Positions 47,026 to 56,876 of a stretch of DNA of 64,000 nucleotides are shown here, piece by piece. The notes under the pieces are model-generated. The model worked only from the letters and a program-made list of their open reading frames with translations. It was not told where the DNA came from and made no database searches. Every line of letters starts with the position of its first letter. Positions within the stretch are counted from its first letter, which is position 1. This DNA comes from Methylobacterium sp. NEAU K. Its GTDB lineage: Bacteria; Pseudomonadota; Alphaproteobacteria; Rhizobiales; Beijerinckiaceae. Position numbers and translations under genes: made by a program. The DNA lies in NCBI RefSeq assembly GCF_030700285.1, contig NZ_JAUYZJ010000014.1, positions 1 to 64,000 of the forward strand. The letters run 5' to 3'.

Positions 47026-49554
47026 GTGGGTTCGAGGTCGCGGACGTTGCAGACGACACTGACATCGACCGCAGGGGCAGCCGGGGCGGAACTCGCCGCC
47101 GCCTTCGCGGCCTGGGCGAGCCTGCCGAGCCTGGCCACTGCGCTGGCCGACCCGGACGCCGTCTTCCTCGTGATCGACCCGCGGGACGGCCAGATCCTAC
47201 ACGCCTCCCCGGCGGGGCGCCCCCTTTCCGCGGCCCTCGCCGCCTCGAACAACACCTTCATGGCTCGGCAGGTCGCGAGCGCGGTTCCCCGCGACACCGC
47301 CCCCCGGCTCGCCCGCCTGCATCTCGATGGCCGCCGGATCGCGCCGCCGGTGCTCTGCCTCGTAGCCAGCGGGACCCGGGACGGCGGCCAGCCGGCGATT
47401 CTTGTGGTCCCGACAGCCCCGGTGAAGCTGCCGCGCCCGCGACCGGCCCGGCCTGAGACGCCCGAGGTTGGGCCCGCGCCCCAGCCGCAGCCCGCTCCGT
47501 CGGCCCCCGAAGCGGCAACGCTGAACCGGGGCGATCGATTCCTGTGGCGCAGCGATGCATCGGGCGCCCTGACCACGCTCACCGGCTCGGAGGGGCTTTC
47601 CGGCCTCGTCGGCCAACGATGGCAGGACCTCGCCGCGGCCGGCCGGATCACCGGGGTCGACGGGATGTTCGCGGCCTTGGGCGAGCGGCGTACGTTCCGC
47701 GCCGAGCCGGCCTGCCTGGATCTCGGCGACGGCCCCTTCCAGGTCGAGCTGTCCGGTGCCCCGCTGGGGCGGGGTGACGCTGCGTTCTCCGGCTTCGGCG
47801 GGTTCGGCCTCGTCCGGAGCGTTCCGAAGCCGGTCGCGCAGCCTCCTGCACCCGAGCAAGCCGCGCCGCCCGACCCGGTGCAGACACCGCTCGCACCCGC
47901 CGAGGCCGCTCCGGTGCCGATCGAATCGGACCTGTCTGGCGCCGCCGTCGACCTGCAACCGGCGGAGCCTTCGCTGTCGACCGACGAGCACGCCGCCTTC
48001 CGGGAGATCGCGCGGGCACTCGGCGCGCGCTACGCCGGCGATGAGGCGGGTGCCGAGGCACCGGCGCCGAGGTCGGAGGGCGGCGCGGTCATGCCGTTCC
48101 CCGGCACACAGCCCGGCAGCCCCGACGCATGCGAGCCCACAGGCGCCGTGGAAGGGTCGCGCGGTCCGGATATCCTTGCCGGATTGCCTCTGCCGGCGCT
48201 GGTGCACCGCGACGGGGCGATCCTCGCGGCGAATCCAAGGCTCCTCGACGTGGCGGGCTACGCCGATATCGCGGCGCTGACCCGGGCCGGCCTCGGCCGG
48301 CTGTTCCGCGGACTGCCCCAGCCGGACGATCCGGATCCGGCCTCGCGCCGGACGGCGATCGAGACCGCTGACGGAAGCGCCCTGCCCGTCGAAGTGCTCG
48401 GCGGCGCCTGCACCTGGGCGGGTGAGGCCGCGGCCTGCCTGATCGTCCGTCCCCTCGATGAGACGGATCCGGCGAGCGCGCTTACGGCCGAGCGCTTGGC
48501 GCGTGAGGCGCAAGTGGAGCGCGCGGCAGGTGCCGAGGCGGCCCTCGACGCGCTCGAGGCCGGGGTCCTGACCGTCGACGGCGCCGGGCGAGTCGTGGCG
48601 CTGAACCGTGCGGCGGCCGACCTGTTCGGGTGCGATCCCAGGGAGATCGTCGGCGGTAGCTTCGTCACCCTCTTCGACCGGCAGAGCGTGCTCGCCGTCG
48701 CCGACGTCCTGCGGGGCGCCGTCAAGGCACCGCGGGCGGTCTCAGTGGCCGGCAAGGCGCTGACGCTGGGCGTTTCGGCCGCCCGGGCGGACGGACGCCG
48801 GGTCGCCGTGCTGAACGCGCCGCCTCAGGATTTCGCGCCAGTCCGGCCCGAAGCCGCGCGGGACGCAGAAGGGCCTCACGCGCCCCTGTCGGACTCAGGC
48901 CTGGATGCCACGCTGGCCCGCCTGGACAGGGCCTTCCGCGGCCCGCTGACCGGGATCATCGAATTGGCCGAGGCGATGTTGAGAGAGCCCTTCGGCGCGT
49001 TGGGGGACGTGCGCTATCGCGGCTGTCTCTCCCAGATCAAGAGCTCGGGCGAGCTGATGCTGGAGCGCGTGAGCGAGCTCCTGGACCTCGCCGCCGTTGA
49101 GGCCGGCGCCCTGAGGCTCGACCCGCGCCCCATCGCGCTCAACGACGTCGTGGCGGGCTGCGTCGCGCGTCTCCAGGCCGAGGCGGCGCGGGGCCGGATC
49201 GTGGTGCGCACGAGCTTCTCCTCAGATCTCGACGATCTGGAGGCCGACGAGCGCTCCGTCAGCCGCGCCGCCAGCCTCGTCATCGAGCACGCGATCCGGC
49301 GCTCCGTGGCCGGCGGCCAAGTGATTGTCTCGACCGGCTCGACCGAGAGCGCGGCGGTTGCGCTGCGGGTACGGGACACGGGCGCCGGAGCGGTGCCGCA
49401 GGCGGCCGCACCGGCGGGAGATGTGGAGGACGGCCTCGCCCTGCCCCGCGCCCTTGTCGAGGCCAATGGCGGTCGGCTTCAGCTGTCGGCGCGCGCGGAA
49501 GACGGCACGCTGGTCGAGATCATCATGCCGACGCGGCGCGCGGCGCGCGGCTGA
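47026..49554 (+). CDS. PdhS-like histidine-kinase homologue with degenerate catalytic residues
   Basis: An 842-residue cytoplasmic protein starting at GTG 47026. It has PAS-like regions (about 40-130, 160-260, 375-490, 500-600; for example DALEAGVLTVDGAGRVVALN), a long Pro/Ala linker (270-375), and a DHp/CA kinase-like end (about 625-840). The DHp part LREPFGALGDVRYRGCLSQI and ELLDLAAVEAGALRLDP is characteristic of the PdhS/PleC/DivJ/DivL cell-cycle kinase group. The phosphoacceptor His is replaced by Arg635 (LDRAFRGPLTGII in place of SHEIRTPLNAI), and the N-box Asn is lost (VIEHAIRRS), while DTGAG of the G1 box remains. Possibly a DivL-like pseudokinase. Confidence 0.85.
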   Translation: MGSRSRTLQTTLTSTAGAAGAELAAAFAAWASLPSLATALADPDAVFLVIDPRDGQILHASPAGRPLSAALAASNNTFMARQVASAVPRDTAPRLARLHLDGRRIAPPVLCLVASGTRDGGQPAILVVPTAPVKLPRPRPARPETPEVGPAPQPQPAPSAPEAATLNRGDRFLWRSDASGALTTLTGSEGLSGLVGQRWQDLAAAGRITGVDGMFAALGERRTFRAEPACLDLGDGPFQVELSGAPLGRGDAAFSGFGGFGLVRSVPKPVAQPPAPEQAAPPDPVQTPLAPAEAAPVPIESDLSGAAVDLQPAEPSLSTDEHAAFREIARALGARYAGDEAGAEAPAPRSEGGAVMPFPGTQPGSPDACEPTGAVEGSRGPDILAGLPLPALVHRDGAILAANPRLLDVAGYADIAALTRAGLGRLFRGLPQPDDPDPASRRTAIETADGSALPVEVLGGACTWAGEAAACLIVRPLDETDPASALTAERLAREAQVERAAGAEAALDALEAGVLTVDGAGRVVALNRAAADLFGCDPREIVGGSFVTLFDRQSVLAVADVLRGAVKAPRAVSVAGKALTLGVSAARADGRRVAVLNAPPQDFAPVRPEAARDAEGPHAPLSDSGLDATLARLDRAFRGPLTGIIELAEAMLREPFGALGDVRYRGCLSQIKSSGELMLERVSELLDLAAVEAGALRLDPRPIALNDVVAGCVARLQAEAARGRIVVRTSFSSDLDDLEADERSVSRAASLVIEHAIRRSVAGGQVIVSTGSTESAAVALRVRDTGAGAVPQAAAPAGDVEDGLALPRALVEANGGRLQLSARAEDGTLVEIIMPTRRAARG

Positions 49555-49910
49555 GGTCCAGCGACGACCCTGGATCGCGGCTCCGCAAAGCCGGGGCAAT
49601 CCGACGGTTCTGACCGGAGCGGCGCACCGTCCTAGCAGCCGGGAATCTCCCTGACTTGCGACACATTCAAGTATTCGGAAACAGCGGCTCGCGAGTGACG
49701 TCCTTGACGGCGCGATCGGCTTGACAGGGCACGGCCAGCGCTTCAATCAAGCCTTACATTGCGCCCAATTTAGTTCCGGGTTCTGGGACTCGGCGGACGC
49801 GGATTGTCGATGATATCCTCATCGCGAGATACAGGCTACGTTACTTTGGAAGTCCTGGCTGCGCGGCCAATGCCGCGATACGATCGGGCACCAAACAGGG
49901 ATGGGACGCC
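49555..49910. other. Intergenic region upstream of acs
   Basis: No ORF is convincing. A candidate promoter lies at 49721-49749. The stretch 49740-49910 is AT-richer than its surroundings and probably contains the acs regulatory sites. Confidence 0.5.
49721..49749 (+). promoter_or_regulatory. Candidate sigma-70-type promoter for acs
   Basis: A perfect -35 box TTGACA (49721-49726), 17-base spacer and a weak -10 CAATCA (49744-49749) lie about 160 bases upstream of the acs start. The -10 match is poor, so this is a guess. Confidence 0.3.
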
Positions 49911-51857
49911 ATGGAAGGCAAGGTCGTCGAAGTACAGGCTGCGTGGCGTGACGGTGCTCACGTCGACGACGCCAAGTATCGTGAGATGTACGAGGCGTCG
50001 GTCTCAGATCCCGACGCCTTCTGGCGCGAGCACGGCAAGCGCATCGATTGGATGACGCCGTACTCGAAGGTCAAGCATACGAGCTTCGAGCCCGGCAAGG
50101 TCTCGATCAAGTGGTTCGAAGACGGCAAGACCAACGTCGCCTACAATTGCATCGACCGCCACTTGGAGACCCGCGGCGACCGGACCGCGATCATCTGGGA
50201 GGGCGACAACCCGGACGAATCCAAGCACATCACCTACCGCGAGCTGCACGCGCAGGTCTGCCGGATGGCCAACGTCCTGCGCAACCGCGGCGTCGGCAAG
50301 GGCGATCGCGTGACGCTCTACATGCCGATGATCCCCGAGGCGGCCTACGCGATGCTCGCCTGCGCGCGGCTCGGCGCGATCCACGCCATCGTGTTCGGTG
50401 GGTTCTCGCCCGACTCCCTCGCGTCCCGCATCCAGGGCTGCGGATCGAGGCTGGTGATCACCGCCGACGAGGGCCTGCGCGGCGGCCGCAAGGTGCCGCT
50501 CAAGGCCAATGTCGACGAGGCGATCAAGCGCTTGGGCACGGACCTCGTCGATCACGTCGTCGTCGTGCGCCGCACGGGCGGCAGCGTCGATATGGAGCCC
50601 GGCCGCGACGTCTACTACGACGAGGCCGCCGAGCAGGTGACCGACGATTGCCCCGCCGAGGCCGTGGAGGCCGAGCACCCGCTGTTCATCCTCTACACCT
50701 CGGGCTCGACCGGCCAGCCGAAGGGCGTGGTGCACACCACCGGCGGCTACCTGGTCTACGCCTCGATGACCCACCAATACGTCTTCGATTACCGCGAGGG
50801 CGACGTGTACTGGTGCACGGCCGATGTCGGCTGGGTCACGGGCCACAGCTACATCGTCTACGGGCCCCTCGCCAACGGCGCGACGACCCTGATGTTCGAG
50901 GGCATCCCGACCTATCCGTCGACGTCCCGGTTCTGGGAGGTGATCGACAAGCACAAGGTCAACATCTTCTACACCGCGCCGACCGCGATCCGCTCGCTGA
51001 TGGGCGGCGGCGAAGGCCCGGTGAAGAAGACCTCCCGCCGGTCCCTGCGCGTGCTCGGCTCGGTCGGCGAGCCGATCAACCCGGAAGCCTGGGAATGGTA
51101 CTACAACGTGGTCGGCGACGCGCGCTGCTCCATCGTGGACACGTGGTGGCAGACCGAGACCGGGGGCATCCTGATCACGCCGCTCCCGGGCGCCACCGCG
51201 CTGAAGCCGGGCTCGGCCACCCGGCCCTTCTTCGGGATCAAGCCCGAGATGGTCGACACCGAGGGCAAGGTCCTGCAGGGGCCGTGCGAGGGCAACCTCT
51301 GCATCGCGGATTCCTGGCCGGGCCAGATGCGAACGGTCTACGGCGACCACGAGCGGTTCGAGCAGACCTACTTCTCGACCTACCCCGGCAAGTACTTCAC
51401 CGGCGACGGCGCCCGCCGGGACGCGGACGGCTATTACTGGATCACCGGCCGGGTCGACGACGTGATCAACGTCTCGGGCCACCGGATGGGCACCGCGGAG
51501 GTCGAATCCTCCCTGGTGGCGCACCCGAAGGTCGCCGAGGCCGCGGTCGTCGGCTACCCGCACAACGTCAAGGGCCAGGGCATCTACGCCTACGTCACCC
51601 TCAACGACGGCGAGGAGGGCGACGATGCCCTGCGCAAGGAGCTGGTGACCTGGGTCCGCAAGGATATCGGGCCGATCGCCTCGCCGGACCTGATCCAGTT
51701 CGCCCCGGGCCTGCCCAAGACGCGCTCCGGCAAGATCATGCGCCGCATCCTGCGCAAGATCGCCGAGGACGATTTCGGCTCGCTCGGCGATACCTCGACG
51801 CTCGCCGAGCCGGCGGTCGTCGACGACCTGATCGAGAACCGGCAGAACCGGCCCTGA
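49911..51857 (+). CDS. acs: Acetyl-CoA synthetase
   Basis: Activates acetate to acetyl-CoA through acetyl-AMP, in the cytoplasm. The protein is 648 residues, full length. AMP-binding motif: [18 protein letters not shown]. Other expected motifs are [18 protein letters not shown] and [10 protein letters not shown]. The C-terminal catalytic Lys is in [12 protein letters not shown], the site usually controlled by acetylation. ATG 49911. Downstream lie the DUF485 and actP genes, together forming an acetate scavenging operon. Confidence 0.98.
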   Translation: MEGKVVEVQAAWRDGAHVDDAKYREMYEASVSDPDAFWREHGKRIDWMTPYSKVKHTSFEPGKVSIKWFEDGKTNVAYNCIDRHLETRGDRTAIIWEGDNPDESKHITYRELHAQVCRMANVLRNRGVGKGDRVTLYMPMIPEAAYAMLACARLGAIHAIVFGGFSPDSLASRIQGCGSRLVITADEGLRGGRKVPLKANVDEAIKRLGTDLVDHVVVVRRTGGSVDMEPGRDVYYDEAAEQVTDDCPAEAVEAEHPLFILYTSGSTGQPKGVVHTTGGYLVYASMTHQYVFDYREGDVYWCTADVGWVTGHSYIVYGPLANGATTLMFEGIPTYPSTSRFWEVIDKHKVNIFYTAPTAIRSLMGGGEGPVKKTSRRSLRVLGSVGEPINPEAWEWYYNVVGDARCSIVDTWWQTETGGILITPLPGATALKPGSATRPFFGIKPEMVDTEGKVLQGPCEGNLCIADSWPGQMRTVYGDHERFEQTYFSTYPGKYFTGDGARRDADGYYWITGRVDDVINVSGHRMGTAEVESSLVAHPKVAEAAVVGYPHNVKGQGIYAYVTLNDGEEGDDALRKELVTWVRKDIGPIASPDLIQFAPGLPKTRSGKIMRRILRKIAEDDFGSLGDTSTLAEPAVVDDLIENRQNRP

Positions 51858-51987
51858 TCCCGAAACCCCGCGGCGACGCGGGCACGCGATGAGGCGGATG
51901 CCGGTGCGGCGCCCGCCCCCAACAAGAACCACGAAACCCGGACACGACGACCGGAAGGCCGGAGCGCCTTCGCGGGAGGAACATGCC

Positions 51988-52359
51988 ATGAGCGGCTCGA
52001 CACTCGGCCTACGTGGGGGCGCGCCACCCCTGAAGCCACGCGCGGTCGGCGCGGATATCGATCCGCAGATCGAGCGGATCGTACGGACCCCGGAATTCCA
52101 GCAGCTCGTCGCCGAGCGCACCCGGTTCGGCTGGATCCTCACGATCCTGATGCTGGTGGTCTATTTCGGCTTCATCGGCCTGATCGCCTTCGACAAGTCG
52201 CTCTTGGCCGTGAAGGTCGGCGGCACCGCCTCCCTGGGCCTGTTCATGGGCGTGTTCGTGATCCTGTTCGCCTTCGCGCTCACCGGCATCTACGTGGCGC
52301 GGGCCAACACGCGCTTCGACGCGCTCAGCGCCGCCCTCAAGCGGAGCGTCGCTCGATGA
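51988..52359 (+). CDS. DUF485 membrane protein (YjcH-like)
   Basis: A 123-residue inner-membrane protein with two helices (about 49-69 and 82-106) and the DUF485 pattern [20 protein letters not shown] and [10 protein letters not shown]. It is normally encoded just before the acetate symporter ActP, and here its stop overlaps the actP ATG by 4 bases. The family protein (YjcH) is thought to assist the symporter. GGGAGGA precedes the ATG. The N-terminal 35 residues before the family core are a cytoplasmic extension. Confidence 0.92.
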   Translation: MSGSTLGLRGGAPPLKPRAVGADIDPQIERIVRTPEFQQLVAERTRFGWILTILMLVVYFGFIGLIAFDKSLLAVKVGGTASLGLFMGVFVILFAFALTGIYVARANTRFDALSAALKRSVAR

Positions 52360-54038
52360 ACCGCTTCGTCCTCGGACTCGTGCTGGGCATGCTCACGGGC
52401 GGCGTCGCGCACGCCGCCGGTCCCGACCTCGGCGCCGTGCAGCAATCGGCCACGAACTGGCCGGCCATCGGCATGTTCCTGTTCTTCGTGCTGATGACGC
52501 TGGGCATCACCTACAAGGCCGCGAAGGGCACCAAGTCGGCCGCCGACTTCTACGCGGCAGGCGGCGGCATTTCGGCCGGGACGAACGCCCTGGCGATCGC
52601 CGGCGACTACATGTCGGCGGCCTCGTTCCTGGGTATCTCGGGCCTCGTCTACACCTCGGGCTTCGACGGGCTGATCTACTCCACGGGCTTCCTGGTCGGC
52701 TGGCCGATCGTGCTGTTCCTGATCGCCGAGCGCCTGCGCAACCTCGGCAAGTTCACCTTCGCGGACGTAGCGAGCTTCCGCCTCGACCAGACCGCGATCC
52801 GCATCATCTCGGCGGTTGGCACCCTCGTGGTGGTGGCCTTCTACCTGATCGCCCAGATGGTCGGCGCCGGTAAGCTGATCCAGCTCCTGTTCGGCCTGCC
52901 CTATCTCTATGCCGTGGTGATCGTCGGCGTACTGATGATCGTCTACGTCGCCTTCGGCGGCATGAAGGCCACGACCTGGGTGCAGGTGATCAAGGCCTGC
53001 CTGCTGCTCGGCGGCGCGACCTTCATGGCGGGCGCTGTTCTGCTGAAGTACGGGTTCAACCCGGAGACGCTGTTCGCGGCCTCGGTGCAGGTCCACCCGA
53101 AGGGCGACGCCATCATGGCGCCGGGCGGCCTGGTCTCGAACCCGATCGAGGCGATCTCGCTGGGCGTCGGGCTGATGTTCGGCACCGCCGGCCTGCCGCA
53201 TATCCTGATGCGGTTCTTCACGGTCTCGGACGCGCAGGCCGCTCGCAAGTCGGTGTTCTACGCCACCGGGTTGATCGGCTACTTCTACATCCTGACGTTC
53301 ATCATCGGCTTCGGCGGCATCGCCCTGCTGATGTCGGATCCGAGCTACTTCAAGCTCGGCGCCGCCGGCACCTTCGACAAGCTCAAGGACATGATCGGCG
53401 GCACCAACATGGTCGCCGTGAACCTCGCCAACGCCGTGGGCGGCCCATACTTCCTGGGCTTCATCTCGGCGGTGGCCTTCGCGACCATCCTGGCGGTGGT
53501 GGCGGGCCTGACGCTCGCGGGCGCCTCGGCGGTCAGCCACGACCTCTACGCCCAGGTAATCGCCCGCGGGCGCACCACCGAGAAGCACGAGGTCAACCTG
53601 TCGAAGATCTCGGCCGTGGTGATCGGGATCGTGGCGATCTATCTCGGCTACGTGTTCGAGAACCAGAACGTCGCCTTCATGGTCGGCCTCGCCTTCTCGG
53701 TGGCGGCGAGCTGCAACTTCCCGGTGCTAGCCATGTCGATCCTCTGGCGCGGAACAACCACCTGGGGCGCGCTCGCGGGCGGCCTCGTCGGGCTGATCTC
53801 CGCGGTGGTGATGGTGGTCCTGTCGAAGGCAGTCTGGGTCGCGACGTTCGGCAACGCCGCGCCGCTCTTCCCCTACGACAACCCGGCGCTGTTCTCGATG
53901 CCGCTCGCCTTCGCCACGATCTACATCGTGTCGAGCCTGGACAAGTCGCGGAAGGCGCAACGCGAGCGCGCCGCCTTCGAGGCGCAGTTCGTGCGGTCCG
54001 AGACCGGTATCGGAGCGGTGGGCGCTCACGCCCACTGA
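52356..54038 (+). CDS. actP: Cation/acetate symporter
   Basis: A 560-residue sodium:solute symporter (SSS family) for acetate and related short-chain acids. A cleavable-looking signal segment ([15 protein letters not shown]) precedes about 13 transmembrane helices. Family stretches are [34 protein letters not shown] and [19 protein letters not shown]. Its start overlaps the stop of the DUF485 gene. A strong terminator follows. Confidence 0.97.
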   Translation: MNRFVLGLVLGMLTGGVAHAAGPDLGAVQQSATNWPAIGMFLFFVLMTLGITYKAAKGTKSAADFYAAGGGISAGTNALAIAGDYMSAASFLGISGLVYTSGFDGLIYSTGFLVGWPIVLFLIAERLRNLGKFTFADVASFRLDQTAIRIISAVGTLVVVAFYLIAQMVGAGKLIQLLFGLPYLYAVVIVGVLMIVYVAFGGMKATTWVQVIKACLLLGGATFMAGAVLLKYGFNPETLFAASVQVHPKGDAIMAPGGLVSNPIEAISLGVGLMFGTAGLPHILMRFFTVSDAQAARKSVFYATGLIGYFYILTFIIGFGGIALLMSDPSYFKLGAAGTFDKLKDMIGGTNMVAVNLANAVGGPYFLGFISAVAFATILAVVAGLTLAGASAVSHDLYAQVIARGRTTEKHEVNLSKISAVVIGIVAIYLGYVFENQNVAFMVGLAFSVAASCNFPVLAMSILWRGTTTWGALAGGLVGLISAVVMVVLSKAVWVATFGNAAPLFPYDNPALFSMPLAFATIYIVSSLDKSRKAQRERAAFEAQFVRSETGIGAVGAHAH

Positions 54039-54062
54039 TCCATCCCGGCGGAATGCGAAGCG

Positions 54063-54088
54063 AGGGCGCGGCGAAAGCCGCGCCCTTC
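54063..54088 (+). terminator. Hairpin terminator after actP
   Basis: A 10-bp perfect G/C stem (54063-54072 with 54077-54086) with a GAAA tetraloop, followed by a short pyrimidine run. It closes the acs-DUF485-actP operon. Confidence 0.7.
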
Positions 54089-54294
54089 GTCGTTTCGGAG
54101 ACGGGAACGGGCGAAGGCGACAGGGCCGTGTTGATGGCGGTCTTCACGAACGCTTTACCGGTTGACCGACGACGAGCTTGCGATAACGCATACGTGATCT
54201 GCGCCCTATGCAGAGCAGGGCTCCGGAGGGGGCCGGTGCGTCGGCGGTCCACGCAATGGGCCGCGCGTGAGCGTCGTCTGGGAGGAACCGAGTT

Positions 54295-55977
54295 ATGGCT
54301 GTGGCAACCGCGATCCCACGGGCCGGGAGCACCGTCAGGCCGATGAGTTCGGCCGAGAGGCGGGTGATCTTCGCGTCCTCACTCGGCACCGTCTTCGAAT
54401 GGTACGATTTCTACCTCTACGGCTCGCTCGCGGCGATCATCGGCGCGCAGTTCTTCTCGGCCTACCCGCCGGCGACGCGGGACATCTTCGCGCTGCTCGC
54501 CTTCGCGGCCGGTTTCATCGTCCGGCCCTTCGGCGCCCTGGTGTTCGGACGGATCGGCGACCTCGTCGGACGTAAATACACCTTCCTGATCACGATCCTG
54601 ATCATGGGCCTGTCGACCTTCATCGTCGGCGTCCTGCCCAATGCCGCCACCATCGGAATCGCGGCGCCGATCATCCTGATCGCCCTGCGGCTGGCCCAGG
54701 GCCTCGCGCTCGGCGGCGAATATGGCGGCGCGGCGACCTATGTGGCAGAGCACGCCCCCAACGGTCGGCGGGGCTTCTACACGAGCTGGATCCAGACGAC
54801 CGCGACGCTCGGCCTGTTCCTGTCGCTGCTGGTGATCCTGGCGACCCGGACCTTCACGGGCGAGGCGGCCTTCGCCGAATGGGGTTGGCGGATCCCGTTC
54901 CTGGTCTCGGTGCTGCTGCTCGGCGTCTCCGTGTGGATCCGTCTCCAGCTCTCGGAATCGCCGGCCTTCCAGAAGATGAAGGAGGAGGGAAAGACCTCGA
55001 AGGCGCCGCTCACCGAGGCCTTCGGCCAATGGCGGAATGCCAAGTTCGCGGTGATCGCCCTGTTCGGTCTCGTCGCGGGCCAGGGCGTGGTCTGGTACAC
55101 GGGCCAGTTCTACGCGCTGTTCTTCCTGCAAACGATCCTCAAGGTCGACGGCTACACGGCAAACCTGCTGATCGCATGGTCGCTGCTCCTCGGCACCGGC
55201 TTCTTCGTGGTGTTCGGCTGGCTCTCCGACAAGATCGGCCGCAAGGTCATCATCCTGGCAGGCTGCGCGATCGCGGCGGCGACCTTCTTCCCGATCTTCA
55301 AGAGCATCACCTCCGCGGCCAACCCGAAGCTCGAAGCTGCGATCGAGACCGTGAAGGTCACGGTCACGGCCGATCCGGCGGCTTGCGGGACTCTGTTCAA
55401 TCCGGTCGGCACGCGGGTCTTCTCGGCGCCCTGCGACCTCGCCCGCGACTTCCTGTCGAAGTCCTCGGTGCGGTACACGACCGCGGGCGGCGCCCCCGGC
55501 CAGCCCACGACGATCCGGGTGAACGAGACCGAGATCCCGTATCCGCAGGGCGGCGCGGCCGACGCCAACAAGGCGACAACCGCCGCGCTCCAGGCGGCCG
55601 GCTACCCGAAGGCAGGCGACCCGGACATCGTGAAGATGTCGAACCCGTTCGACATCTTCCGGCCGCAGGTCGCCACGGTGATCGGCCTGCTGTTCATCCT
55701 CGTCCTGTTCGTCACGATGGTCTACGGCCCGATCGCCGCGATGCTGGTGGAGTTGTTCCCGACCCGGATCCGCTACACCTCGATGTCGCTGCCGTACCAC
55801 ATTGGCAACGGCTGGTTCGGTGGCCTGCTGCCGGCTACCGCCTTCGCCATGGTGGCGCAGACCGGGGACATCTACTACGGGCTCTGGTACCCGATCGTGA
55901 TCGCGGTCGCGACGGTGATCATCGGCCTGATCTTCGTCCCCGAGACCAAGGATCGAGACATCTTCGCGGATACCTGA
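54295..55977 (+). CDS. MFS transporter of the metabolite:H+ symporter (MHS) family with a large periplasmic insert
   Basis: A 560-residue inner-membrane permease. The family N-terminus SSLGTVFEWYDFYLYGSLAA and the signature FGRIGDLVGRKYTFL and GGEYGGAATYVAEHAP are present. Twelve helices are predicted. MHS members carry proline, betaine, alpha-ketoglutarate, shikimate or citrate. Residues about 340-457 between helices 9 and 10 form a roughly 118-residue hydrophilic insert, predicted to be periplasmic, with two cysteines (AACGTL and APCDLA) that could bridge. Typical members are about 430 residues. It follows the acetate operon but has its own ribosome site (GGGAGGA). The substrate is unknown, but a carboxylate is likely. 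Confidence 0.88.
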   Translation: MAVATAIPRAGSTVRPMSSAERRVIFASSLGTVFEWYDFYLYGSLAAIIGAQFFSAYPPATRDIFALLAFAAGFIVRPFGALVFGRIGDLVGRKYTFLITILIMGLSTFIVGVLPNAATIGIAAPIILIALRLAQGLALGGEYGGAATYVAEHAPNGRRGFYTSWIQTTATLGLFLSLLVILATRTFTGEAAFAEWGWRIPFLVSVLLLGVSVWIRLQLSESPAFQKMKEEGKTSKAPLTEAFGQWRNAKFAVIALFGLVAGQGVVWYTGQFYALFFLQTILKVDGYTANLLIAWSLLLGTGFFVVFGWLSDKIGRKVIILAGCAIAAATFFPIFKSITSAANPKLEAAIETVKVTVTADPAACGTLFNPVGTRVFSAPCDLARDFLSKSSVRYTTAGGAPGQPTTIRVNETEIPYPQGGAADANKATTAALQAAGYPKAGDPDIVKMSNPFDIFRPQVATVIGLLFILVLFVTMVYGPIAAMLVELFPTRIRYTSMSLPYHIGNGWFGGLLPATAFAMVAQTGDIYYGLWYPIVIAVATVIIGLIFVPETKDRDIFADT

Positions 55978-56489
55978 GACCGCGACCCGATCGGACCTTC
56001 GACTCGCTGCGCCCAGGCCGCCCCCGCGCGGTCTGGGCGTTCGCATGTATGGCGGGCGCCTCGTCCTTCGGACAGGGGTGCGATCCGGCACCCGTTTTTG
56101 AACTCATTTAGCTCAATCGAAAATCACGCCCGGCACGAAAATACCGACTGCAGATAGAAAGCCCGTCCTGGATCGCTCCTCTACGTGTGCTTTCTCACGT
56201 CCGTCCTCGCACCGGCGGGCTATCTGCTTGCCCAACTGAAGAGCAATGATCCGTGATTGGCGGCGCGTGACGACATCACTATCGGTCGTCTGTTCAACAA
56301 AATCCCATCGCAAGCGGGCTACCGTCATTGCGCACTCGATGCTATGGGCGAATTTGTGCCCGCCTGAGAAAGACGCAGAAGTTGCACGGTCACAACCGCG
56401 CATTGTTGAGAAAAAATAGTCCTCTGCGGAATCGAAGGCGGCGTCCGGTCTTATACTGGACGTCTTGCAATTGAGGTGGGATTTCAAAA
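55978..56489. other. Lower-GC intergenic patch after the MFS gene
   Basis: Contains the MFS terminator hairpin at its start. The remaining 450 bases are clearly less GC-rich than the rest of the window, with no recognisable protein or RNA. A -10-like TATACT (56452-56457) lies upstream of the small ORF at 56490. Confidence 0.5.
56010..56043 (+). terminator. Terminator after the MFS gene
   Basis: Stem 56010-56021 with 56028-56039 (12 bp, one G-T pair), 6-base loop, then GTTCG. It lies 33 bases after the MFS stop. Confidence 0.65.
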
Positions 56490-56630
56490 GTGAATGACGC
56501 TCTAATTCAATGGCGCCGGAGATGCGGCTGGAAACCGCCGATCGCACTGGTTATTGGCGTCAATATTGCAACTGTGGCAATATGGGTATTGATCTACGAG
56601 ATCGCCGGTCGTCCGATATGGTTTTGGTAG
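56490..56630 (+). CDS. Very small membrane protein (46 aa)
   Basis: GTG 56490 opens a 46-codon frame ending in TAG 56628-56630. A basic N-terminus (MNDALIQWRRRCGWKPP) is followed by one hydrophobic helix (IALVIGVNIATVAIWVLIY) and an aromatic tail (IWFW). GAGGTGGG lies about 11 bases upstream. Composition and charge follow the positive-inside rule, which favours a real single-pass protein. No family is recognised. It converges with another small membrane ORF. Confidence 0.55.
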   Translation: MNDALIQWRRRCGWKPPIALVIGVNIATVAIWVLIYEIAGRPIWFW

Positions 56631-56645
56631 AGGCAGTCAGCCGGT

Positions 56646-56876
56646 TCAACTGCCTTCCTGGTAATTGCTGCAATAGGCCCCGAGCAGGTAGCCGGATTGA
56701 TGGGCGGCGAGATAGCCCAGCACGAGCAGCACATGAAGCAGGTCAAGCCCGTGACTCAACGCGAAGATGGTCACCGTGCACACCATGATCGCAACCGACG
56801 ATGTGACCAAGATCAGCATCGTGCAGCACCAGCCGATCAACCATCCCATCGCAAAGAGCATTGCAGCGAGCAGCAT
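56646..56876 (-). CDS. Small membrane protein (76 aa)
   Basis: A 76-residue protein with two to three hydrophobic helices (LLAAMLFAMGWLIGWCC, MLILVTSSVAIMVCTVTIFA, LLHVLLVLGYLAAH), four Cys and a polar end. ATG 56876 is preceded by CCAGGTGA, a good ribosome site. It is convergent with the 46-residue ORF in the same lower-GC patch. No family is recognised. Confidence 0.65.
   Translation of the reverse strand: MLLAAMLFAMGWLIGWCCTMLILVTSSVAIMVCTVTIFALSHGLDLLHVLLVLGYLAAHQSGYLLGAYCSNYQEGS

Noticed and set aside
50004..52142. 712-codon minus-strand frame
   Set aside because: Antisense to acs. Asp/Val/Gly/His-rich shadow.
54379..56091. 570-codon minus-strand frame
   Set aside because: Antisense to the MFS gene. 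Charged low-complexity shadow.
56113..56547. 144-codon minus-strand frame in the lower-GC patch
   Set aside because: No hydrophobic or domain pattern. It overlaps the more convincing 46-residue membrane ORF, and no ribosome site is seen. Lower GC makes chance frames rarer, so this one is rejected with only moderate confidence.
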